19,960 nucleotides of DNA from JANRKT01 sp033763355 (GCA_033763355.1 JANRKT010000004.1:1-19960), one strand, 5' to 3'; shown: positions 6,057-15,900, counted from the stretch's first letter. The notes: a model not told the origin generated them from the sequence alone. Numbers and translations are program-made.

Positions 6057-7796
6057 TCACCGCTGAAAAACCTCCGGATATTTTCTTATAAAATAAACCG
6101 GTGTACAACTCCAGGCATGACAATAACTATTCACCGGAAAAAAATTATACGGAGATAAAAAATCATCCTTCGGATCATACACTTCCCAGAATGTATCTGC
6201 TCCCTTGCTGACCATGCCTCCCCAATAACTGACCAAAAGATCTTTTGCCTCCTGTTTCATATCACATTGAAGCATGGCTTCAATAACATAATGATATAGG
6301 TAAGGTGCCCCGGGATAAACTACATTCTGTATGGATGAAAGATTTTTCAAAGCTTTTGCCCCTTCTGCTTTTGTGGCCACTCCACTCAGCACCATCCATG
6401 CCTGTGAAGCATACGATACCTGTTTATCCTTTCCGCTTATAAATACACCAGTTGTTTTATCATAAAGATTTTTATGCGTTGCCGCTGTCATTTTCTTAAT
6501 TAATCCCGGCAGATCGGCTACTTCATTTTCCTTACTCAGCATTTTCGCCAGTTCATAAGTGTTTTTATAGGCCCAGATAACCACTCCCTGTAATGCTGCC
6601 TGTTTATCTAATCCGTTTCGCCAATCAAAAAACAACCACCATTCTTTGTTAGCCTTTTCATAATCGAGCATTCCATCGGCGCCAAGATATTTCTTGGGAA
6701 TTTCTAATTGTCTTTTAATAAGAGGCCACAGGTCAATGGCTGTTTCCTTATCTCCTGTTGCCTGTACATAATCTTTAACCGCTACATTATAGATCAGTGC
6801 ATAGTCAAATAGCGGATTAATTTGCGGATGTGGTTTTGGCCGTTCAAATACATTGGAAGGCGCCACACCATCTTCATAGCTTAATCCTGCCAGCAGGTAC
6901 AGGCAATGTTTCGTTAGCTCATGATTTTTAAATGAATAAATATTTGCCAGTGATTCCAAATACAAGTCACCTATCCATAATCTCCTGTCCCGTTTTGGCC
7001 CATCTTCATACACCGTCTGCATACATTCTTTCAGGGTTGTCAAACCAATCCTGTCAATATCTGCAATCATCTTATTGGTTGTTGTGGCAAGCGGCGCCGG
7101 TACAGTATTTACAGAAGTATAAGCTTTGAAAGAAAGATCGCTGATGCGGAAATCAGAATAGCGGGAACTGCCAAGCAACTCCATTTTTACATAGCGAAAA
7201 GCAATCCTTCGGGGAATAGTAATGGTAGATGGTACATCCGAAACAGTAATGATTTCATCCTGCAGCCATGCACGGCTTAAACCACCGGGATAAGGATCAA
7301 ATGGCGTGGCTAATTCGGACGGTACTTCACCAAAAGTAAATTTTATACGGATTGGTGCGTCTGTGGCTCTTCCAAAATCTTCGAGGCTAAAACTAAAATA
7401 GCCGGTAAGGTGTTCGCCAAAATCTACAACAACACCTGATTGTTTTTTGAATGATTTGCTGTAGAGTGTATCAACGGGGTCAGATTTTACCGCTTTCCAA
7501 TGTTGAAATACAGCCTCATCTTTCACAAGAGAAACAAGTGATACCGGATGCTTTATACTTTCGATTAATTTGGGTTGGGTTTGTTCGGCTTTTTGCAGCC
7601 AGCCGTATCGCTGATCTTTATATACGTCCTGTGCTTTTACAAAAAAAGGCGCAAACAATGTTGTTACTAATATGACAAACATTACACTCCGGAAGCTTTT
7701 TCCATGCCCATCCCCTACTTTTTTAAATGGGATAGAAAACCTGCGGGATGTAAAATTGCTGAAGAAGCAAAAGATAACGCTTAATATGGCCTGCAT
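6057..7796 (-). CDS. Divergent GH78-like glycosidase (probable alpha-L-rhamnosidase) with RhaT-derived N-terminus
   Basis: An exported (alpha/alpha)6-barrel glycosidase related to GH78. A beta-sandwich region comes first (FGEHLTGYFSFSLEDFGRAT near 126-145 of the long form, then a jelly-roll-like stretch to about 230), followed by the barrel. In the barrel, DGPKRDRRLWIGD takes the place of the GH78 motif DCPxREKxGW, and EWWLFFDWRNGLDKQ and FWEVYDP lie further on. The first 38 residues of the long form align with the N-terminus of RhaT (16 of 27 identical over the best part) and are a decayed duplicate. The next residue, M39 (base 7682), begins a good signal peptide (MFVILVTTLFAPFFVKAQ), so 7682 may be the original and perhaps the true start, giving 541 residues. 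The long form is given because the captured rhaT-like control region lies before 7796. The exact glycosidic specificity is uncertain. Confidence 0.8.
   Translation of the reverse strand: MQAILSVIFCFFSNFTSRRFSIPFKKVGDGHGKSFRSVMFVILVTTLFAPFFVKAQDVYKDQRYGWLQKAEQTQPKLIESIKHPVSLVSLVKDEAVFQHWKAVKSDPVDTLYSKSFKKQSGVVVDFGEHLTGYFSFSLEDFGRATDAPIRIKFTFGEVPSELATPFDPYPGGLSRAWLQDEIITVSDVPSTITIPRRIAFRYVKMELLGSSRYSDFRISDLSFKAYTSVNTVPAPLATTTNKMIADIDRIGLTTLKECMQTVYEDGPKRDRRLWIGDLYLESLANIYSFKNHELTKHCLYLLAGLSYEDGVAPSNVFERPKPHPQINPLFDYALIYNVAVKDYVQATGDKETAIDLWPLIKRQLEIPKKYLGADGMLDYEKANKEWWLFFDWRNGLDKQAALQGVVIWAYKNTYELAKMLSKENEVADLPGLIKKMTAATHKNLYDKTTGVFISGKDKQVSYASQAWMVLSGVATKAEGAKALKNLSSIQNVVYPGAPYLYHYVIEAMLQCDMKQEAKDLLVSYWGGMVSKGADTFWEVYDPKDDFLSPYNFFPVNSYCHAWSCTPVYFIRKYPEVFQR
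7683..7796 (-). repeat. Decayed duplicate of the rhaT 5' coding end
   Basis: Bases 7714-7796 align without gaps to 4386-4468, the first codons of rhaT, with 60 of 83 identical by my count. Weaker but clear similarity runs on to about 7683, directly before the signal-peptide methionine of the glycosidase. The upstream motif is duplicated too (7848-7867 versus 4531-4550). Changes such as GG to SN and GS to RR at the protein level show relaxed constraint, yet no stop codon or frameshift has appeared in 38 codons. Confidence 0.85.
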
Positions 7797-7847
7797 TCAT
7801 TAATATTTTAGTTGATATTATCTTAAAATTAAACTTCAAAAAAATAA

Positions 7848-7867
7848 TAACCATCATGCTCTGTCTT
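7848..7867 (-). promoter_or_regulatory. Putative operator upstream of GH78-like gene (shared 20-bp motif, copy B)
   Basis: Plus-strand TAACCATCATGCTCTGTCTT, matching copy A at 15 of 20 and copy C at 16 of 20 positions. It ends 51 bp before base 7796. It most likely arrived with the rhaT 5' duplication and would place the glycosidase under rhamnose control. Confidence 0.5.
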
Positions 7868-7960
7868 AAAGATGATTGAAGGGCAAATACAGCATACCCC
7901 GATAGCAAATAAACCTATCCTGAATGATGAATACTGCATTTTTTTTCTTTAACCTGCTTT

Positions 7961-10732
7961 TTAATTAACTCTGAAATGATACTTCCCCGAACCAATAGTA
8001 AACATAGCAAAGCCCTCCTTAATTTTTATGTTCTCTTTGCCGGATAACCTGCCATTTTTATAAATAACAGATGAAACTTTTGCCGGCAAATATACCGTCG
8101 CTTTAGTATTAACAGGTATCTCCGCCTGCAAAAAAAATTCATCACTGCTTTTCTTCCACTCTGTTCTTATCCATCCATAAGGAGAATGAAAACTCCCTTT
8201 TGCCGAAGTAATATCGCCAACCGGCTGCGGACGAATTTTTACATGCCGGTAAGCAATTGAATTTTCTTCCTGTGAAATACCGGCCAGCCCGCTGTAAAAC
8301 CATTCCATGATATGACCAAGCATCAGGTGATTGTTGGAAACATTTTCCAATGCAGGCCATGATTCAGTTAATGCTGTGGCGCCTTTCTTTAATTGATAAC
8401 CATAACCTGCTACATCATCACGATTGTTCATATCATAAATTAATTGCGATGCGCCGCCTTCATCCAAAGCCTGTATTAAAAAATGAAAACCCACATCACC
8501 GGCGGTCAGTGCTTTGTTATTTTTATAAATTGAATCAACCAAATTTTTTAGAACAGCCTTTTTGTTCGCATCATCAACCAAACCAACACACAAGGGCATT
8601 GCCATTGCAGTTTGACTGCCCGTTGAATATACTTTCGTTATGTCATTAAAAAACTTTTTATTGAATGCCCGTTTAATGTTCGCAGCCTGTTGTGTAAATG
8701 CAGCCGCATCATTTTTATAATTGAGTATAGTTGCCATTTTGCTTAACAACAATACATCATAATAATAAATAGCAGTTGCTGTTACCGCTTTAGGAGTAAG
8801 CTGCGCTTCACCAGGAAATTTGGGCCCATAATCGTACCAGTCGCCAAGCCCATGCGACAAAATATGATGATCTGATTTGCTTTCAAGATAAGCAAGGTAT
8901 TTTTTCATCATGTTGTATGCATTATGCATGGTAGCTGTATCGCCATACCATTGATACAACAACCACGGAAGAATTACAGCAGCACTGCCCCATTCAGGAG
9001 AATCACGAAAACCACCGCCAAACACAACCAGTTCAGGTGCAATATCCGGCACCAGGCCATTGCGCAATTGCGCATCCATCATATCATGCACCAACTGGCG
9101 ATACAATAATTGTATTTTAAAATTGTATTGAATGGAATTGCCCATGAGATATGTTTGTTCCATCCAACCCAACTTCTCCCGGTGCGGACAATCGGTAACC
9201 ACACTTTGCAAATTGCTTTTGATTGCCCAGTTAATCAACATATAAATTTTATTAAACAGCTGATTGCTGCATTCAAACGACCCGGCAGAAAAACTGCTGT
9301 TGCGTGTATGCAAAAAATTCAATTGCAATAATTGTGTTTGATTACTCTTTGCTTCATCTGCAGGCATTGCGCCTTTTACCCATATGTAACGAAAACCATA
9401 ATAACTGAAACGGGGCCGCCAGGTTTCAATGCCATCACCTTTTAATATGTATGTAAAATAATAGGGCTTGCCGGATGCATTTTGATTAGGCATATTAGCA
9501 GAATCAATCAATTCAGCAGGCACGAGCTTTATCGTGTCTCCTTTATTGCCTTTTACTTGCAGTGAAACAATACCTGAAGCATTCTGGCCAAAATCATACA
9601 AATAACCATTGCCAACCTGTTGTATCTTTTTTACATGGATTGTATCCATTACCGCAACAGGATAATCTGTTTCAGGCAGTAACTTTATGCCGGAGGATGC
9701 AGTTGTAATCAAAGCGGTTTTCCATTGTGTGTCGTTGAAGTTTGCGCTGCTCCATCCGCTTTGTTCCTTTGTTGCATTATAATCTTCGCCTCCATAAATG
9801 CTGCTATATGTAATGGGCGATGCAGTTGTTTTCCAGCTTGCATCAGATACAATATTGTCAATGCTGTCATCTGTGTAACGCACCATAATTTTGCAGATCA
9901 TTTTTGGTGCACCAAATGCAACCAGCAGCTTTACATATCTTTCTTTATTCACGTTATAAAAACCATTGCCCACTGTAAAACCGATAGCATTGCTGCCTTC
10001 CTGCAACATGCTTGTAATATCATATGTGTTGTATAAAATCGTTTTGTCATAATAAGTCCAGCCTGGTGATAAAAAACTATTACCCACTTTATTGCCGTTC
10101 ACTTCCATTTCATACTGACCAACACCTGTAACAAAAGCCAAGGCCTGTTGTATTTTTTTATTTGCCGGAAATGTTTTCCTGAAATAGGGCACGGTCATGC
10201 GCTGCAATGCTTTATTGCCTGTACCATTGATGTTTTCTGCACCGGGTGCCAGGCGCATGCTGTCAGGGAAATGTTCATATTCTATCCACCTGGCTCCGGT
10301 CCAATCTTTTTTATCAAACAGGCCTGTTATGAAATACTGAACAGGACTCCAGGCTGATACTTTTTTTTGCTTATTCCATACCCTTACCCGCCAATAATAA
10401 GTAGTGCCCGGCGAAAGTTTTTTTCCTCTATAACCTACGGCAACACTTTCATTACTGTTTACCATGGATGAATTCCATACATCGTAATTACCTGCTTTTA
10501 ATTTATTTTCCGTAGAAGAAATCACCAACTGGTATACCGTCTGCACCTGGTTATTTTCATCCGATTCCATTTCCCACCCAAAGAATATTTCCTGCAGGCC
10601 AACACCGGTTGGGTTCAATCTTCCTTCACAAGTTGCCCTTGATATCCTAATGGCTTGTTCATCAGCTTTTGCCTTAAAAAATGATAACCCGGCGATCAGC
10701 GCCAATACAATTTTCCAATATTTGCTGCTCAT
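7961..10732 (-). CDS. Alpha-L-rhamnosidase, GH78
   Basis: Secreted or periplasmic enzyme releasing terminal alpha-L-rhamnose from glycans or glycosides. The 923 residues have the standard GH78 order: signal peptide (1 to about 23, ending KAKA), an N-terminal fibronectin-like domain with LNPTGVGLQEIFFGWEM and GTTYYWRVRVWNKQ, the rhamnosidase N-domain (VTGVGQYEMEVNGNKVG...FLSPGWTYYDKTILYNTYDIT), a jelly-roll domain with LYDFGQNASGIV, and the (alpha/alpha)6 barrel. The barrel carries the family signature DCPHREKLGWMEQ around residue 513-525 and DSPEWGSA near 575. A C-terminal beta domain closes with SFHSPYGWIRTEWK. It is full length, with no broken motifs. The gap to the downstream GH78-like gene is 164 bp. 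A possible -7 promoter box lies at 10785-10792. Confidence 0.95.
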   Translation of the reverse strand: MSSKYWKIVLALIAGLSFFKAKADEQAIRISRATCEGRLNPTGVGLQEIFFGWEMESDENNQVQTVYQLVISSTENKLKAGNYDVWNSSMVNSNESVAVGYRGKKLSPGTTYYWRVRVWNKQKKVSAWSPVQYFITGLFDKKDWTGARWIEYEHFPDSMRLAPGAENINGTGNKALQRMTVPYFRKTFPANKKIQQALAFVTGVGQYEMEVNGNKVGNSFLSPGWTYYDKTILYNTYDITSMLQEGSNAIGFTVGNGFYNVNKERYVKLLVAFGAPKMICKIMVRYTDDSIDNIVSDASWKTTASPITYSSIYGGEDYNATKEQSGWSSANFNDTQWKTALITTASSGIKLLPETDYPVAVMDTIHVKKIQQVGNGYLYDFGQNASGIVSLQVKGNKGDTIKLVPAELIDSANMPNQNASGKPYYFTYILKGDGIETWRPRFSYYGFRYIWVKGAMPADEAKSNQTQLLQLNFLHTRNSSFSAGSFECSNQLFNKIYMLINWAIKSNLQSVVTDCPHREKLGWMEQTYLMGNSIQYNFKIQLLYRQLVHDMMDAQLRNGLVPDIAPELVVFGGGFRDSPEWGSAAVILPWLLYQWYGDTATMHNAYNMMKKYLAYLESKSDHHILSHGLGDWYDYGPKFPGEAQLTPKAVTATAIYYYDVLLLSKMATILNYKNDAAAFTQQAANIKRAFNKKFFNDITKVYSTGSQTAMAMPLCVGLVDDANKKAVLKNLVDSIYKNNKALTAGDVGFHFLIQALDEGGASQLIYDMNNRDDVAGYGYQLKKGATALTESWPALENVSNNHLMLGHIMEWFYSGLAGISQEENSIAYRHVKIRPQPVGDITSAKGSFHSPYGWIRTEWKKSSDEFFLQAEIPVNTKATVYLPAKVSSVIYKNGRLSGKENIKIKEGFAMFTIGSGKYHFRVN

Positions 10733-10784
10733 GAAACTTATATGCTTATTACTTTTTAAAATAATTACCGGCAGTAACCAAAAA

Positions 10785-10792
10785 CAAACATA
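10785..10792 (-). promoter_or_regulatory. Possible Bacteroidota -7 box upstream of the GH78 gene
   Basis: Read toward the gene it is TATGTTTG, an exact match to the Bacteroidota -7 consensus TAnnTTTG. The nearest TTTG that could serve as -33 is about 24 bp upstream, longer than usual, so support is partial. It would give a leader of roughly 46 nt. Confidence 0.3.
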
Positions 10793-10815
10793 TCAATTAA
10801 ATAATCATCCTTACT

Positions 10816-10935
10816 TCAAAACAATATAGCCAATTCCTGCTTCCCGTTTACCGGAATTTTGAATGAAAGCACTCCGGTTTTTGGTTTATTAATAAAATGA
10901 CCCGCAACAGAACCAGGAATGTCCCTCAGTCCAGA
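10816..10935 (-). pseudogene. Probable gene remnant (39 codons, no start)
   Basis: Between the GH78 gene and the strong terminator an open stretch reads SGLRDIPGSVAGHFINKPK then TGVLSFKIPVNGKQELAILF, ending in TGA at 10816-10818. An in-frame TGA lies directly upstream and no start codon is present. The sequence reads like the natural C-terminus of a larger beta-rich protein, not random translation, so it may be the tail of a lost gene. I do not recognise the family. It could also be chance. Confidence 0.35.
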
Positions 10936-11012
10936 TCACTTACAATTATCATGTCTAAAGAAATGTCTTACAGTTTGAATTTCGGGCCGGCGTATTATTT
11001 TTTAAGATTATT

Positions 11013-11047
11013 GAAAAAAAATCCCTCCTGATAAACTCAGGAAGGAT
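11013..11047 (-). terminator. Strong intrinsic terminator after the TIM-barrel lipoprotein gene
   Basis: In the direction of transcription ATCCTTCCTGA, loop GTTTA, TCAGGAGGGAT form an 11-bp stem with one G-U pair, followed at once by a run of eight Ts. It begins 35 bp after the stop codon at 11082. It ends the upstream transcript and means the GH78 gene needs its own promoter. Confidence 0.92.
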
Positions 11048-11081
11048 ATAAAGAGATGATCTGTGCCAATGATTGATAATT

Positions 11082-11957
11082 CTATTTCAATTTGCCCACC
11101 TGCTCATTATAATACTTTATCTCTTCCATTACTGATCGCAGGTTACCACCGGGCTCCGTTGAATCTCTTTCTATATAAATATTACCCCTGAAATTTTGCT
11201 TCTTCAGCTCTTCAAAAATTTCTGGAAACTTCACCACACCTGTTCCCACTACCACATCTTTTAAATTGGGATCATTATAGGCTGCGATATCCTTTAGATG
11301 AATACCGATGATATGCCCGCTTAGTTTCTTTACAGCATCAAGGGGATCAATGCCACTCTTGGGCCAGTGACCCAAATCGGCACATACGGCAAAATTGGGA
11401 TGATCTTTCAATGCCATCAATGTCGTATCCGGGTTCCAGTAATTGCTTACACCTTTCCAGTGTTCATGTATGGCTACTTTCATACCATAAGCCCCGGCAA
11501 GGCTATCAATACTGTCCCACATATTTAGTGGAGGTTCGGTGGTTACAAATTTTACGCCGAGCAGTTTGGCTATTTCAAACTGTTTTATCCATGACTTTAA
11601 CGTTGTATCGCCAACGATATAAATAGATTCAACAGTCAATCCTTTTGCAGCAATCATCGCTTTTAATTTTTCAATACCAGCAGGTGATAATTGCAGTATC
11701 ATAGAATCTTTGAGGTCAGGCCCGGCCCTGTGAAATGTATTTGGCTCAATGTATTTCAAACCTGAGCTGTCCACCCTGTTTAATGACTCAGGAAAATTTA
11801 CATCATGAAATGTCCAGAGCGCCACGCCGAATTTCCAGTCTTTAGCAGGATCAGCCGATGAAGTGGCTGAATCCTTATTGTTATCCGTTTGCTGACTATT
11901 ATTGCAGGCTGCGAATAGTGACGCAATACATATCAGCAAAGCAATTGTCTTTTTCAT
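11082..11957 (-). CDS. Lipoprotein TIM-barrel protein, sugar phosphate isomerase/epimerase (AP endonuclease 2-like) family
   Basis: A 291-residue protein with a lipoprotein signal (hydrophobic 4-17, LFAAC with C18) and a Ser/Asn/Asp-rich linker to about residue 40, so it is likely anchored outside the cytoplasm. The rest is a xylose-isomerase-like TIM barrel. Likely metal or active-site residues are E141 (TTEPPL), H164 and H166 (HEHWKG), D194 and H197 (ADLGHW), H220 (GIHLKD) and E263 (YIERDST). Members of this family isomerise or epimerise sugars or act on cyclitols; exported Bacteroidota members are mostly uncharacterised. It lies downstream of the GH106/esterase pair with a 118-bp gap and is followed by a strong terminator, so it is probably the last gene of that transcript. 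The actual reaction is unknown. Confidence 0.8.
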   Translation of the reverse strand: MKKTIALLICIASLFAACNNSQQTDNNKDSATSSADPAKDWKFGVALWTFHDVNFPESLNRVDSSGLKYIEPNTFHRAGPDLKDSMILQLSPAGIEKLKAMIAAKGLTVESIYIVGDTTLKSWIKQFEIAKLLGVKFVTTEPPLNMWDSIDSLAGAYGMKVAIHEHWKGVSNYWNPDTTLMALKDHPNFAVCADLGHWPKSGIDPLDAVKKLSGHIIGIHLKDIAAYNDPNLKDVVVGTGVVKFPEIFEELKKQNFRGNIYIERDSTEPGGNLRSVMEEIKYYNEQVGKLK

Positions 11958-12075
11958 TTTCTTTTTGTTTGGTAATTTATTATTTGCTTAATAAAAGAAC
12001 CTGGAATTTTTTACGACCGGGCAATGGTACTGGCATTCCACACGGAATCTTTCGGGTTTATACATTTTACTATCC

Positions 12076-12948
12076 TTATTTTATCAAACCATGCATGGTA
12101 AGCCAATCAGTAAACCTATCCATCCATGAGTCAACAGGCAGATTTTGCTTTTTCGTTCCGAAACCATGCTTGCCTTTTTCATACATATGCAACTCTGCAG
12201 ATTGGTTTGCTTCAAGCCATTTCCGGTAAATATTTACACTATGCATGGCAAAGCCCAAATCATCATCGCTGGCACAGGCAATAAAAATGGGTGTCTTAAC
12301 TGAAGGAACCGCTGATCCGATGATTGCTTTTTCATACGGATAAACCGGGGCTACAAAATTCGGGCGGTTTTCATCTGTTGCGCTGTATACTACTGACATG
12401 GTTAATGTTCCACCTGCAGAAAAACCCATAAACCCGATCTTATTGGGATCAATGCGATAGTCTGCTGTATGCTGACGAACGTACTTAACTGCTGTCAATC
12501 CATCCTCCAGGGCAAGTGGTATCAACGGTGCATTGATTGAATCCAGCCTTTTGAAGTTCTTTGTCGCCATTAAAGTTCCTATACTATTTTCCGGATGTGC
12601 AGGATCCTCATGCACCAACCTGTATTTCAGCACAAAAGCAGTAATTCCTTTTGCATTTAAACGTTTTGCAACTTCAACACCTTCCAGGTCATAAGCAAGT
12701 GCATGAAAAGCGCCACCCGGTGCAACAATAACGGCAGTACCATTTGGGTTTAACGGCCGATACACAACCATTGAGGGTTTTGATACATCGAAAAGTATCC
12801 TGCCAATATCCACTTTTATTTCTCTTTCATCCCAGTTCCAGTTTTCTGAACCAGGCGCTGTTCCTTTGTATAAATGGATCACACTATCCTGTGCCTGCAA
12901 TAACGATGCTGCACCAGAAAGCAGGACAATCAATATAAAATTTTGCAT
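12076..12948 (-). CDS. Exported alpha/beta-hydrolase esterase (acetylxylan esterase-like)
   Basis: A 290-residue serine hydrolase with a signal peptide (1-20, ending LLQAQ). The catalytic triad is visible: S177 in GFSAGG, D228-D230 in ASDDDLGF and H261 in KGKHGFG. VIVAPGGAFHAL (73-84) supplies the oxyanion region, in place of the HGGG of related lipases. Bacteroidota relatives, often named endo-1,4-beta-xylanase B or acetylxylan esterase, remove acetyl groups from plant polysaccharides. The gene starts 27 bp after the GH106 gene, so the two are co-transcribed. Deacetylation would open acetylated rhamnose or galacturonate residues to the glycosidase. The ester cleaved cannot be read from the sequence. 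Confidence 0.85.
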   Translation of the reverse strand: MQNFILIVLLSGAASLLQAQDSVIHLYKGTAPGSENWNWDEREIKVDIGRILFDVSKPSMVVYRPLNPNGTAVIVAPGGAFHALAYDLEGVEVAKRLNAKGITAFVLKYRLVHEDPAHPENSIGTLMATKNFKRLDSINAPLIPLALEDGLTAVKYVRQHTADYRIDPNKIGFMGFSAGGTLTMSVVYSATDENRPNFVAPVYPYEKAIIGSAVPSVKTPIFIACASDDDLGFAMHSVNIYRKWLEANQSAELHMYEKGKHGFGTKKQNLPVDSWMDRFTDWLTMHGLIK

Positions 12949-12975
12949 TTGAATTTATTTACACTAACAAACTAA

Positions 12976-15900
12976 TCATTTTTTAGAAAAAATCGTTACT
13001 GGCCCTAACAAACCAGACGGTAACAATTTTGAATTAGCCTGATAAAAAGGCATTGTTGTAAATGTAATTTTATTGGTAACCCCTGGTTGTACATCTCCGA
13101 TTAAGCGATTTACCCAAAGATTGGTAACACTTATTTCAATTTTATTATCGCCTGCTTTTAAGAGACCTGTTGCATTTATCCTGAATGGCTTTTTCCATAC
13201 AACGCCCAATGGCTTTCCATTCACTTTTATTTCAGCAATATTTTTTACATCACCAAGATCAATCCACAGTTCAGCGCCTTTTACAAACCAGCTTGCCGGT
13301 GCATTAATTGTTTTAAGATAAGTAGCCGTGCCTGAAAAATATTTTACACCGTTATCTGTATGCTCACTCCATGATTTCAGTTCATTCATTTTAACCGAAG
13401 AAGGCGCCCCACGGTCTTGTTGAAAATTGATATTCCATTCGCCGGTAATAGTTGCTAATTGCTTTTCTACCGTAGCAGGTTTTGTATAAGCTGTAACTGT
13501 TGTCTTGTTTTTTTCCGAAAGAATCCCTTTGGAAAAGACGATGAAATAAGCTTCCCATGAGTCAAATCTGAGAGGTATGATTGTCCGCCCGTCTTTGATC
13601 TGCCAGGACAGTTTTTCTGTTTTACCTGTTTGCGGATGCCACAATTCAGGAACTTTGCCACTTACCCTAAAACTGATCTCGGCCTCGTTTGAGTTTTCAC
13701 TTCGATTATCTAACCAATAAATATCTGCATTAGCTGTTTTACGATGCACATATAAAATCTTAGCTTTTGCATTTTGAATGATAACATCTTCCTGCACTCC
13801 CAGGCCCCTAAGCAGTTCGGTGAAGTTATGCGTTTCAAGACCTGAATTTTTTCCCCAGATCTCATTTACTATTGCCTGGAATTCTTCATGGTTATCACTC
13901 ATGCTTGGCGATTTTTCTGGCTTGATTCCTGCAATCTTTGCTCCTGCATTTACCAATTCTTTTATCTTTCTTAATACTGGTAAAGTCATTTTCTTAGCGC
14001 TTTCATCTAATACCAAAAGGCTGTAAGCTGCACCACTGGGCGCAATAATTTTTCCGTTTTTAACCTGCATGGTTTGTAATGCTGATGAATTGCAAAAATC
14101 AAATTCATATCCGGCAATAACCGGTAATTTTTCCTTGAACTGCCAGGTGATATTGGTGTTTTCCCCATACAAGTAAAGCACATCAGCTACAAATTTTCCC
14201 TGTTGCAGCATATAACTGCTTCTTCCCAGGTAATCCATCCAGGCTTTTGCCCCCGCACCCGACCATGTTTCCTGCCTTGTAAAATATTGCCCGAATGGTC
14301 CGAGTGAAAATCCTGGCTTTTTATCATCCAATGGCTGATGAACGGAAGTGTGAATAACAAAACGATTCAAGCCTGAAGCCATTTCTAAATCGGCAGTACG
14401 TTTTAATTTTTCCGGATGAAAACTAAAGGCATTCATAATAGATGTCATAGATTCTGCCGCTACAATATCTTTTCCATAAATATGCGCAACTGAAGCTGAT
14501 TCTCTGATATCGGCTTCGCTGCGGACTTCTTCATTAGCCCCGCCTGCCAAGCTGCCCGGTGTCCACATGGCTGACATGGGAATATCTGCATTGCGTTTTA
14601 CGTCCATGCCATCGGCCAGGTAAATCCGCTTGTCTTCATGTGATTCAGTATAACGTTTCATACCTCGTTTGTGCAGTTCTTCACCAATTACATCATAATG
14701 ACTTTCGGCAATCAGTTCTCCAATAGTTTTTCGGAAATCCCACAAGAATTGTTCACTTGCCTGGAAGCTTTTTACAATGCGCCCCGTCAATACAGGAATC
14801 CAGTTTTTAATATCATAACCCCGTCTTTTGAAAAACTCTTCGGGAAATGTTTTTGTCCATGTCATGTGGCCTGCTTCATAGCTATCCAATATCATATATT
14901 GCAGGCCTTTGTTGCCCATCATGCCGCCTGTGGCATCTTTATACATATCGAGATAGGTATTGATGTATTTTTTTACGGCTTCTTTATCTAATTTATCAAC
15001 CTCCAAACCTGTTGCTTCCGGTGATGCAGGATGGTTTTGACGGCCTGTAAGTGAATATCCGAAACGAATAATCACCCAGTCACCCTGCCCACCTGATGGG
15101 GGTGTCCATTCTAAACTGCCATCGGCTTTCATTTTTGAAGTGAGATCAATTACTCCTTCTGAAGGAATAACATCAGCGTTTGACGGCTTAAAAGATTTGT
15201 TATCTTCTTTCCAGGGAGTGAACCCTGCTTTGTCTTCAAATTGGTCAATGCGGTCAGTATTATGCAAAACTATTTCAGCCACATCTATTCCCTTGGGCTT
15301 TGCTTCCCCTTGCGGAACACCTGCCATCGCTGCAAACATATTCATCTCAGGCGGCAGGGTTTTAAATGTAAACCTGAAGTACCTGGCAGTTACTGGCGGT
15401 ATATTTACCGTATTCTGCGGCACTATACTTCCCGAAACAGCAACAACTTCTTTGAAGGTCACACCATCATCGCTTACTTTCAAAGCCCTGTTAAGCGGGC
15501 CACCATTAAAATCTTCCAATGCAGTATGACTTGCGCCAACAATCGAAAAGGCTTTAAAGGTTTGAGCTGTTTCAAATTCGTATTGAATCCACATATCTTC
15601 ACCAACCGCTACAGGAGGTAAAAAATTGGTCGTATTTAAGTTTCCATCAGTTAAATCTTTTAAGTTAAAGCTGCCACCACTTGAACTGACTTTGGGGTTC
15701 AATTCGGTGAAAACTTTATCCGCAGCAGGCAAACGATAAGCGATGACCGCAGCATCACCATAGTAAGTGGGCAGTTTGCCGGTGGATTCTCCCAGCATTG
15801 TAGTCGTTGCTAATTCTACATTTTGAAATTTGCCCGTAGTTGAGAGAGGTTGGGACAACTTACCATTAAAGGCATTCCCATCGGGGACCCTCGTTTCTGT

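Noticed and set aside
10945..10970. Fourth copy of the 20-bp operator motif (ATCATG and TGTCTT pieces)
   Set aside because: The two halves are present but about 7 bp too far apart, and the site is about 210 bp from the GH78 start. Too weak to list as an operator.
12048..12070. ATTCC/GGAAT hairpin after the esterase gene as a terminator
   Set aside because: The stem is only 5 bp and lacks a T-run, so the esterase and TIM-barrel genes may be transcribed together.
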